Origin: Psococerastis gibbosa
Taxonomy: Eukaryota > Arthropoda > Insecta > Psocodea > Psocidae
DNA: 64,000 nt
Assembly (NCBI GenBank): GCA_963971405.1
Contig: OZ020485.1
Location: forward strand, 35,297,921-35,361,920
Direction of reading: 5' to 3'
A model generated the notes under the pieces. It was not told where the DNA came from. It was given only the letters and a program-made list of their open reading frames with translations, and did not search any database. Positions within the stretch are counted from its first letter, which is position 1, and each line of letters begins with the position of its first letter. Of this stretch, positions 55,701 through 64,000 are shown piece by piece. The position numbers were made by a program, and so were the translations under genes.

Positions 55701-57576
55701 TAGGGAAATTATTTACAATGAAGTGACACATTATGTCCATCTACTAGGCTACTTTATAAATTGGAAAGCATGTTCGAGTAAACTCGGACCGGTTCTTTTA
55801 TTAATTAACTGATTTATTTGAAACGTCGATGACAGTCTATTTTCATTACACGATAAACTCGTTCTTGCCATATACTGTGTAGCGGAAGCTGTTAGGTCAT
55901 GGAAATTATAATTTTAACGAATGATACCCTAGTTTACTGTCTATATGCAGTGCGTACAAGAGTGAGTGAGTGAGAATTTCCTCTGTTTCTTTACTTATGG
56001 GTATCCGGGTTAACTGTAACGATTTTGATGAAAGCGAACAGTACATACAAGGAATCTAACCTGTAACTTTTACCGTTGCAAACTTTCACTTCATGCAGCG
56101 GTGCAGGAAACTGGAAACAGAAGGATTTCCTGCTCGCTCGGTTGCTACCTTAGTTTCAGTACCCTGCTCGAAACCTATTTTTATTAAGACTGCAAATCCC
56201 GCGATTTACCAAGTCCCCTATATAACTTATGCCTTAGGTGGCAACGGGGCGAACACAGAATACCTGCTATAATATAGGGCGAGCACTAGTGATGGGCATT
56301 CGCTTTATGTCTTTGATGTGACAGAACAGGCAACAGTAGCGGGTGGGGTAGTTAGTTGAACAGTAAAAAGTTAATTTTAGGCTCTAGCACTTTTATAGTA
56401 CTGTAGGTACAGTATGTACTATATATTCTTAACAACATGTTCTGATTTTTCAGGTGACTTCATCCTCAGTTGTTGGATAACACATGTAGTTTCGTTCCTT
56501 TTCCTCGTGCTTATTAACTGCTCTAACTCATTGCTGGTACGAGGGGTTTACATAGACGGAGAGGAGCCAGGAGGAAAATGTGTTGACTTCCCTACCTACT
56601 ACTTAAGAATGTTTTTCCAGGTAAGTAAACTAATAATAAAATACGAGTATTAGCCCAGTGATCAAAATTCAATCTCGATGCCAGCGTACTTCCTACACTG
56701 CAAACGGCAATGGACAGGCCGAAAATACAAAAAAATAAAAATGCATAGGTCCGCCACTTTTTTCAGCATGGGTGAGGAAGTTTGGCACAAAAAAATAAGT
56801 TAGCTTTTAATTTACACATGCTGCCTAAGAGGTAAACTGCGCAAGGGCCAAGTAACTTAGACCTGCTGCCTATATGTGAAATTGCAGCATACTAGCCACG
56901 GCTCAGCGGCTGTTGCGATTATCGCTTGATTACCAAAAAGACTGGTTGAAGAATGTACAGTTTAGCTCTTCTATTCAAATGTATCTACTTATTTGTCTTA
57001 TCACTTCTCAAAAATAATTAATATATGACTCATTAATGGTTGGGATTTGGGCAAACTTATTAAATAGGCACTTTAAATATAAAACACATTCCCTTACACT
57101 TTTTTGATGACTCTTTTCGTTTTAAACCAGCATATTTGAAACAAGTGGTAGTTGTATGCGGAGAACCACTAATTACCGTACTAAACGTTACATTATCCCA
57201 ATTCGGTCAAAACTCTGTTTTCCCCAGATATGGAGGCGATGTAGCGTAAAAGCCAAAAATAGTCAGCAGTTGAAGATTAAGAAATATTTGAGAATATGAC
57301 AGTTCAGTTCGGAGTAAAACGGGACACATTCTGAAATAGGATAGTTGTAAAAGTATTGCAGCATCTGCTAAATGAAAATGTTACCTGATCATTCTTATTC
57401 TTGTTTTCCAGGAACAGAGAAAAAAGAAGCTCATGAAGCAAAGTCAACGCATTAGGATAAGTACATTAGCAAATAAAGCCGATGATTTTGAAAAGGGAGA
57501 GAAGGTGGCAGTGTATAGAGAAGATACTGGTAAAAGTCACGTGACAGTCGATCTGCCTCATGTAACTAAATTCTGA
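49734..57576 (+). CDS. Fuseless-like multi-pass membrane protein, gene 2 (complete)
   Basis: Five exons join in phase: 49734-50273, 52191-52343, 54208-54391, 56454-56620, 57412-57576; 402 codons. About eight membrane segments form two similar halves. A WxGxWxLLD-like motif occurs four times: YWRGTWNL, WQGVWKGLDRY, WRGAWTLLDVLF, WRGIWMLLDEYF. After each half comes a membrane-edge loop (ISAAPFAVVLDLCEGYFVVPTMF; SLLVRGVYID...CVDFPTYYLRMFF). The C-terminus is charged and cytoplasmic-looking (EQRKKKLMKQ). This fits the arthropod fuseless family, which in flies acts at presynaptic active zones. An in-frame stop precedes the ATG at 49707, supporting the start unless a short upstream exon splices in. 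Gene 1 has an extra intron where this exon 1 is continuous. Family name is from recall of features, not a search. Confidence 0.82.
51327..51484. repeat. Foldback repeat with hammerhead-like segment
   Basis: Arms 51327-51359 and 51452-51484 are inverted (CCGGGCTGATGGGCCGTGG...), with one mismatch. Between them, the minus strand reads CTGAAGATGTCGACCGCAG then GTTGACGAAACG, the order of a hammerhead core. Fragments of the same repeat lie at 25345-25470 and about 51636-51700. It probably derives from a Penelope-like retroelement end, but this is inference. Confidence 0.6.
52474..52755. mobile_element. Non-autonomous hAT element, 282 bp
   Basis: The ends are CAGGCGCGGATCTA and TAGATCCGCGCCTG, next to a G run and a C run. 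Flanks ATTACGTC and ATTGCGTC (52466-52473, 52756-52763) are an 8-bp duplication with one change. It lies in intron 2 of fuseless-like gene 2. Confidence 0.88.
53193..53395 (+). repeat. Dispersed repeat Q, best copy
   Basis: It matches the reverse complement of 6990-7190. It directly follows a 45-bp fragment (53144-53190) of the MITE arm seen at 63008 (GCCCATTCCACCGACCGGCT), so the two were joined by insertion or recombination. Confidence 0.55.
53729..53842. mobile_element. 114-bp MITE with TA flanks
   Basis: The ends are TAGGAGAGATGAGCCATTC and the inverse of CATCTCTCCTA, with further matching CTCCCGCC / GGCGGGA blocks inward. TA lies outside each end, as in Tc1/mariner-derived MITEs. Confidence 0.65.
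53981..54190 (+). mobile_element. tRNA-Glu-derived SINE next to a splice acceptor
   Basis: A box TAGATTAGTGGT, anticodon-loop CTTTCACCC (Glu), B box GGTTCGAGTCCC, then the same body as the copy at 20985-21187 and an AT-rich tail. ATTGT flanks both ends. The tail ends about 17 bp before exon 3 of fuseless-like gene 2 (acceptor AG 54206-54207). Confidence 0.85.
54683..55796 (-). mobile_element. G-run element, copy 5, interrupted by a hAT element
   Basis: It reads in reverse from TGCTTTCCAATTTATATG to CCGAGTTTACTCG-type sequence and ACCGGTTCT. It lies in intron 3 of fuseless-like gene 2. A 295-bp hAT element splits it at 55311-55605. The G run has been largely lost (short CCCCCC near 55675). 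Confidence 0.8.
55311..55605. mobile_element. Non-autonomous hAT element nested in G-run copy 5
   Basis: The ends are CAGAGGCGTAAAGTT and, inverted, CAGGGGCGTAAAGTT. A perfect 8-bp duplication CTACTGTT flanks it (55303-55310, 55606-55613). It carries its own G and C runs near the right end. Confidence 0.9.
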
Positions 57577-57828
57577 TCTGTCAGATGCACGGCCATAATT
57601 TTACTAATCAGTATTCAATTTTTTTACACTTGCTGAATTTACGGCAAGTAAGATCGTAGACGTGTTGTGACTCATTATGTATATGGAGAAGACTGATGAG
57701 GTTATTCGGATGGATACATTCACTGATTTTTTTGTATGCTAATAAAACCAGAGGAGATGCAGGCATATAGCATTAGCTGATAAATCTGAGGGGAAGCCTC
57801 AGCAGTTGTGTAATGCCTGTACCCCCTA

Positions 57829-57987
57829 TTACACACTCGAATATTCGATCCAATAAACATGAGTCTAAGAAAAATTCGAAAGTGTAATACCTAAATTCAG
57901 ATTCAAATCGTATAGGTATTTCAACTTTGAACATTCCAAATATTTCTTTGGTCTAATATTTGGTCGAATAAATATTCGAGTGTGTAA
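57829..57987. mobile_element. 159-bp MITE with TTACACACTCGAATATT ends
   Basis: The left TTACACACTCGAATATTCGA has an inverse at the right end (AATATTCGAGTGTGTAA). A diverged relative lies at about 52018-52148 in intron 1 of fuseless-like gene 2 (shared ACCTAAATTCAGATTCAAAT). Target duplication unclear. Confidence 0.7.
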
Positions 57988-58965
57988 TCAGGGCCAATAC
58001 TAAGACACACCGTAGGATTTTAGTACAAAGTGTCCGTTTTACCGTGACGGCGCGACTCTTGAATTAACGCAGAAGGCAACACTGAGGATTAAACTCAGCA
58101 TGAATCATCTAGATCATCAGCTAGAAGGAACCCAAGGAGAATTAAGATTATACTGTATCCTCTCGTTTTTGTTTCCAGCTAAGCGCCTAAATTACTCGCT
58201 TAAAAGCTTTTTATCCTGCCGCAGTGTGTTCTGTTCTTAAAATTTGAAGTTTATTTCTCTTCCATAATATATATGCTAATAGTAATGCAGTGAAGTGGAT
58301 AAATTCATTTTTTTCGAGACTTTATGTTAATGGGCTGGCAGCTGCCACTGTTGTGCCAGGGTTTTTTGCCTGCAAACTTAGGTACTTCAAAAAATATTTT
58401 AGAGTAGTAATTTTTTGAGTTTATCGGCTGACAAAAGAACTAGTACACTATCTGAATTAGATGGCAACAGCTTGACTACCTACTGCTTTCGCTAAAATAT
58501 TTAATTTTGTCTCCTAAAATAATGCAAAATGTTTGAGATCAATTGATATATGCTCCAACCATCGGGCTGACTCGACGTTTAATTGTTTTCTCTACATTGT
58601 TGCGCTTGAGTAGAAAAATATTTTGCGATTTTCTTTTCACTGTCGGTTTACTAAACCTTTCGACATGACTTCATCAGTCTGTCTCACTCTGTTTCACATT
58701 CCATTTTTTGCTTGCCTCTTGATTACCAAATCTCTTATTTAGTAGGTACCTTTTTATCAAAGGTTGGTTATCAGAGCGATTCATAAGCTAAGCATTAGAT
58801 AAGAAATGTAGGCTATTTCTATTGTATTCTATTACTTTGGCTACACCTAGCACTGTGATGAATTGTTACCGGAATGATCAGGCGTCACCAGCGCTTATTT
58901 TTTAATAAACTGTCAAAAATATCATGTACTGTATTATAAATCGATTAATTTTTCCTGGCATATTT

Positions 58966-59345
58966 AGAGGATGTGGAACGTAGAAAATTGGCACCCCTTA
59001 ATCTGATGATGTTACTAAATTTTTATTTTTTATTAAGTTTACTAAGGAAGTTATTACAGATTTAGTAGGCCTATATTCAAGTTGCACAAGACTATTTCGT
59101 ACGTCACATTAATTAAGGTATTTTTAATTTTAGGCACAGCAGTTCTCACTTGAAAATTATTGAAGACTAAAAATTTGCCCAGTAAAGTTCATGGAAAAAC
59201 TAACACAAACAATTAAAAGTAGGTACCGTACCCTATATAGTGTATGAAATAGCCGTTACAACTTGAATTGACCACATTGCCAATATCTTGCTTAGTAGGT
59301 AAATTTAATAAAAAATATTAAGTAGGTACCGGATTTTGGGGTGCA
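58966..59345. mobile_element. TTAAGAGG family element, copy 5
   Basis: The left end is TTTAGAGGATGTGGAACGTAG, followed by AAAATTGGCACCCC and all the inner family blocks. The right end stops near GGATTTTGGGGTGCAAAT, so its last bases are lost. Confidence 0.7.
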
Positions 59346-62131
59346 AATAAAGAATAGGCCTACCTCTACGGTATATCAATAGTCAGATGTATCGTATAGT
59401 CAGGGAAACGAAATTAGCTTGAAATGAAATGTGTTATTAGGTACAAAATAGGCTATTGGCGATACTCTTATGCCGGATTAGCCGGGGGACGTAATTTGTA
59501 TGCATTGTACTGGCTCACCCGCAACTGGCTACGAAAAACGCCCACTATATATACGAATTAAAATGTTATCATCATAGGGGCCTATCATGAAATCATTACA
59601 TTGTGGGTTACTACTAAATGACGGTCTAGCTTCGATTTACTGAGAACCACTGTAAAAATTGTATACCGGTACGCTTTTGCTATTCCTCCTGAGCTAACCA
59701 TAGGCAGTATAATTTATTATTTCTCTCTAGGACGAAACTAGGGTTTGGTAGCCCTTACTGCAGCTTTTGGCTTATTGTAACCCTGTTAGCCTCCTTTTTG
59801 TAACTTGAGGTGTCCCTCTGGTTTCACTTTTCCTTAGTTCAGCCCCTGGACTAAGTTCTATTTTACCTTCGCTATAGTCCGAGTATCATTCGTCTCCGTA
59901 GCGAAGCCACTCAATAATTGTCTCTCAAACTTACCAACTCCCATCCAACCTGCCAGTGTCTAGCATATTCTGACTGGTTTTTGAGACCATCGAACATGGT
60001 AGTTGCAGGATTGCACCGTGTTCAAAATTGTTCACCTTGACAGGTTGCTGCAAGTGAGCAAGTCAGATCCCAACAAGAAGCACTGTTTCCATAAGCTATG
60101 CTGCGATGGCTTCAGTATTGTTTAGAACTTATAATTATATTAATGTCTGCTATCTGTAGGCCTCTACACTCCACATGTGATTAAATTTAGTTACGGCTGT
60201 CGCGCATTCCTCGGGCTACGGGTCTTAATGAGTTAAGAAGCAATTGAAAACGTCATTGTGTTGTGCTAATAAAGTTTAACTATGAGATTAAGAGGAAACC
60301 AGGTGCACCTACTGCCCGTCTTATTTCTCAAGAAATATAGATCCTCTGCATTTTAATAGGCCACATAGTAATTAGTAGCATGTGGCCGGCACTAACACCG
60401 TTTGGCCATAGTTTTAAGGCGTCATAAAAAGAAAAGTTAAGTCCACGCTTTCCAAAACGGTGGCCAAATGTATTAGTGGCAGTCAGCAGCCATACACTAC
60501 ATATCAAAATTCAAAATGTACACGAACATGTCCTCATAAATTATTCACGTACCTGACTGAAGTTGTCTAGCAAAATAATGGGAATAGACAATAAGTTCCT
60601 CATCAAGTGGTGGCTTCGAATATCCATGGTAAATGCTCTGGACAATGTCTCCTTTGTTTAGGTCACAAGATAAATCAGAATTTTATTCCTTTGGACATAT
60701 ACCTAGGCTACAGTATGTACACTGTGTGTCACGACAAAACAACATATAATTTGCTGTGTACTTTATATGGTCGGAGTAACCCTAAATTAAGGTTCTAGCC
60801 CTATACTTGTAATAAAAGTTGGTCCATTCGGCCCCCAATGAACCTTGCTGAAATTTAAAATTATGAATGAGATGATCGGCACCCGTATAGACAATGGAAG
60901 TCGGGTGAGACAAGCCGTTGACGGAGAAATACGAAAATAGCTGCTATTGCTGCCCAGGCCGACGCGGCGAAGCCATTTGCTTCCATCCACCCTATTAAAT
61001 CTGTGTCCCTGCACCTGCTAGCTAGCCGTAAAAAATATTAAATTAAATTAGTAGCCTTTAACCATTATAAATTAAATAAGTAAGCCTATGGGCCTAAGCT
61101 AGAAGTTTTGACATGACACGTAGTTTCTTGCAGTATTTTTGCTTGGGTTAGCAAGTAGCCTTTTTGTGTTACGGTACCATTATTTTAAACCGTTATATAT
61201 TCACATTAAACAATAAACTTACCTGAAATTCTAGGGGAACTCTGTACAGTAGATAGGCCTACTCAATGGCGGAAATTGATAACTGACTGACCTACATTGC
61301 AGCAGACTTTGACTGCTTAACTGAACGCTAAATTAACACATTCCTTATCTCAAACATGCAATTTAGAGTTGTTTTGGGAACACGCAAATAAACTGCCCTG
61401 AACCCCAAATTCTTGCATATAGTGACGTAAACACATTGTATTCATTGCCACGGCCAACGAAGTTGTAAAATAGCCAAATTCTTGCGTATTTCAACGTTGT
61501 CTAAAGAGAGCTAAGATAGTCTATCTATATTACACGGACACCCGAGAAATTCGTCGGGTTATAGGAAAATACAGTATACTGAACCGTCTGAAATCAGTAG
61601 ACTATGCACCGCAAAATAAGACTAGGCTGATCATTGCGTTGATTTTGTTCCATAGTATCTACGTACTGTACACATTAAAAACTGATCAATTCGGTACATA
61701 CAGTATTCATGTCTACTCTTGTTATTGCATAATATAATTAACAACTTTCTTATCTTTCGAGGACGAGACTCTTCGTTCATACACAAGTTGGTCTATACAT
61801 GGAGGTGAGTTATGGGGAAAAATTAAAAACCGACGGTAAACATAGAAAATGAAATTTAGCTACTTGATTTAATGTACTGTAGGTATTGTCTGGCTACACC
61901 CACTATACTACCTATTTCCATAGCGCTATGTTAGGCTATACAATTTGTGAGAATAGGCCGGTCTGATGGCGTATTCCCGCAGGGCGCCTGATAGCAACGA
62001 AAATGTCTGAACTGCTGTCGCGATCATCAGCACTGCGCCAAAATACACAAGCTCCCGCACTCGGGCAGTAGGCCGAGATGAGGAGATGAGTTTTCCCGGC
62101 TCCTAGTGGTGAATCTGCGTTTTTTTTTATT

Positions 62132-62198
62132 ATGACGATGGGTGTTGACGGGGGCTCAGTTGTGTCTGTGGAATTCGAAGTTTTCGGTCATGTACAAG
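62132..62198 (+). CDS. First exon of a probable acylphosphatase gene (partial)
   Basis: Twenty-two codons from an ATG, MTMGVDGGSVVSVEFEVFGHVQ plus one base, end at a strong GTAAGT donor. The stretch SVEFEVFGHVQ(G) matches the N-terminal beta strand and start of the phosphate-binding loop of acylphosphatases (family: S-V-D-F-E-V-F-G-R-V-Q-G-V-F-F-R). Those small (about 100-residue) enzymes hydrolyse acylphosphates in the cytosol. The next exon (expected to begin with VFFR after completing Gly) was not found before 64000, so it should lie to the right. The call rests on one short exon. Confidence 0.6.
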
Positions 62199-62794
62199 GT
62201 AAGTGTCACCAAAGGCGAAAATATAAATTTATTCTTTCCATAGTGGCTTTGTCACATTTTAACATGCGGCGCGCCGGTAGGACCTAATAATAAAGAATGA
62301 ATAAAGTTAAAAAATACAATATCGTCCGAGAATTAAAATAAATATGCTTAATATCTAAACTTGAATTTTTGACGATTTATTTTACTCCATTCAGTCTCAT
62401 AATAAAAATGATAATATAGGCTACCAATATTTTTTTTAGACAAGACAAAAGGAGACCATCGGAAGGGGGAAAGTCTTATTAAGCGATAGAATCAAATATC
62501 TCTTGAAATATCAATCGCATAGAGTAATTATTGAATTTAATATGGCCAAAAAACGATTGGTGTGGACGAATTAGTCCCGAGGAAGGAGTTCAAAAACTCT
62601 GGCTATATTGGTTAAACGTTAGTGAAGGCCACCTGTCATATATTAATACTGTATGTATCGAAATGTAGAACATTCCTGCCAATTTGATGGATATTTTTGA
62701 CGACTCAACGATACATATTTCCTGTGAAAATCGACTTTGTACACAAAACGCGTAGTAGATACACCAAGTAGCTCTTAAGCCTGAGAGTTCAATT

Positions 62795-63475
62795 TTTGGA
62801 CGAAATTAATTAATTGCTCGTTCCACAGCCACAAAGACATAAAAGGGAACAGATGAAAAAATCTTAAAAAATACGAGTTTTCTGTGAAAGCTGTCTATTT
62901 CCCCTACAGATTTACATCTGTTCTACAAAATGGGTTTAAGGCTCTTTGTCTCATTTTTCTAAGGTAATAATATTTCAGTTCAGAAAATATAAACTTCCTG
63001 CGATAAGGCGCCCATTCCACCGACCGGCTAGGGCTATTTACAAAAACGGTGACGTGGTAGGAGACATTCAAGACTTAGGCGGTGTTTCCACCGACCTCGC
63101 ATTGCAGAATGCAAATGACATTGACGGAAATGTTTGTTTTTATTTTAATGGAAATCTATTAAAATGTTTGTAATTAACATATCCCATGAAGCCATTTTTT
63201 AATTTTAGTTTGTTTGTTTGTGATTTTACTGTATGATCATTGATCAATTTTTACTATGGCATAGAGGAAAATAAACCTTTCCGTCAATTCTGCAATGCGA
63301 GGTCGGTGGAAACCCCGCCTAAGTCTTGAATGTCTGCTACCACGTCACCGTTTTTGGAAATAGCCCTAGCCGGTCGGTGGAATGGGCGCCTACCTTGTAT
63401 TTTTTGTAAGTTTTTTATCTGTTCACTTTGTTATCTTTGTATCTGTGGAACGAGCAATAAATTAGTTTCGTCATA
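62795..63475. mobile_element. Outer inverted-repeat element containing a long-TIR MITE
   Basis: About 80-bp imperfect inverted arms (62800-62880 and about 63393-63475) share ATTGCTCGTTCCACAG and a GAACAGAT...AATAC block. Between them lies another element (63008-63392). The outer arms are roughly 80% alike, the inner arms far more alike, so the inner one inserted later. Confidence 0.65.
63008..63392. mobile_element. MITE with about 110-bp inverted arms
   Basis: The arms 63008-63117 and about 63283-63392 start GGCGCCCATTCCACCGACCG and continue through GGTGACGTGGTAG, CATTCAAGACTTAGGCGG and TTTCCACCGACCTCGCATTG. The inner part of each arm (from GGCGG) equals the terminal repeats of the MITEs at 456 and 12473, so the arms look composite. 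Flanks TAA and TAC suggest a PIF/Harbinger origin. Confidence 0.75.
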
Positions 63476-64000
63476 AAATCAGCAAAATTTCTTGTTTACA
63501 AAACATTTTGAACTTAAGGAATAGCAGAGGATGTTTAATACCGACTTATTTACTATAGAACTTTAACTGAAACCTTCAAATTAATTTAAGCTAGGCTAGG
63601 GAGGAAAATGTATGTTTGATTGACAATTGACATCTTACCTTATAGTAACACCCCACTGGTATAAATTTTACTAAACAATTTGATTTATGAAAACCTTATA
63701 GGGTCTTTACAGTTTAATCGCCAACGGGGGCAAAGTTTGGATCCAAATATCGGGTAGAAAGTTTAATAATTAACGTTTTGTTGCTTATGACCTTTTTTTA
63801 ATGCCTGGCGATCAAATATCCACTTTAGATCGCACATGCACGGTACGAAAAAAACTCGGTTGTGGGAAATTAAATATCAGTGCGCGGCATTCCCCTGCGA
63901 AAATGAAGAGTGACCTTTAATTAAAGGGGAAAGGCCTCTTATGTAAACAGACGTTCTTGCCAAGAAAAGAAATTGCCGAAAGCACGGTTCATAGCCATCA

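Larger units (their letters stand above)
57577..62131. other. Intergenic DNA downstream of fuseless-like gene 2
   Basis: It holds a small MITE (57829-57987), a TTAAGAGG-family copy (58966-59345) and otherwise unremarkable AT-rich sequence. I recognise no exon or RNA gene between about 59.4 and 62.1 kb. Confidence 0.5.
62199..64000. other. Probable first intron of the acylphosphatase-like gene, to the window edge
   Basis: Most of it is taken by the nested inverted-repeat element at 62795-63475. The remainder is AT-rich with no recognised exon. Confidence 0.4.

Overview
This window is nuclear DNA of an arthropod, most likely an insect. The genes have introns with GT-AG sites, proteins match insect families, intergenic DNA is AT-rich, and transposon remnants are dense. 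The exact order cannot be fixed from the sequence; a sap-feeding hemipteran would fit but is not shown.

Left part (about 2.7-19.8 kb), three conserved housekeeping genes. On the minus strand lies a complete eight-exon DEAD-box helicase of the DDX6/Me31B type (464 codons), a translational repressor and P-body component. Next on the minus strand is an eight-exon AAA+ ATPase of the AFG2A (SPATA5) type, about 800 codons, which matures pre-60S ribosomal subunits. It reads head-to-head with an intronless plus-strand gene for APH-1, a gamma-secretase subunit. Their start codons are 383 bp apart, so they probably share a promoter.

Right part (about 25.7-57.6 kb), two tandem plus-strand genes for multi-pass membrane proteins that I assign to the fuseless family (presynaptic membrane proteins in flies). 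The first spans 25.75-31.8 kb and lacks a certain last exon. The second spans 49.73-57.58 kb and has a complete five-exon model of 402 codons. A decayed copy of the end of an exon sits just upstream of the second gene. Near the right edge (62.1 kb) a single exon looks like the start of an acylphosphatase gene that continues outside the window.

The rest is mostly transposon debris. A family of about 0.85 kb elements carrying a long G run is present in at least seven copies. There are several non-autonomous hAT elements with 8-bp target duplications, two of them nested inside the G-run family. There are also Harbinger-like MITEs with TTA duplications, a family bounded by TTAAGAGGATAT, a tRNA-Glu-derived SINE, a second SINE-like family with a (TAC)n tail, and 5'-truncated LINE tails. 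I also see a perfect 78-bp inverted repeat with a hammerhead-like loop. I recognised no LTR retrotransposon, endogenous virus or Polinton. I found no wholly new gene system; the most interesting items are the fuseless gene pair, the divergent first ATPase domain of AFG2A, and the foldback and ribozyme-like repeats.
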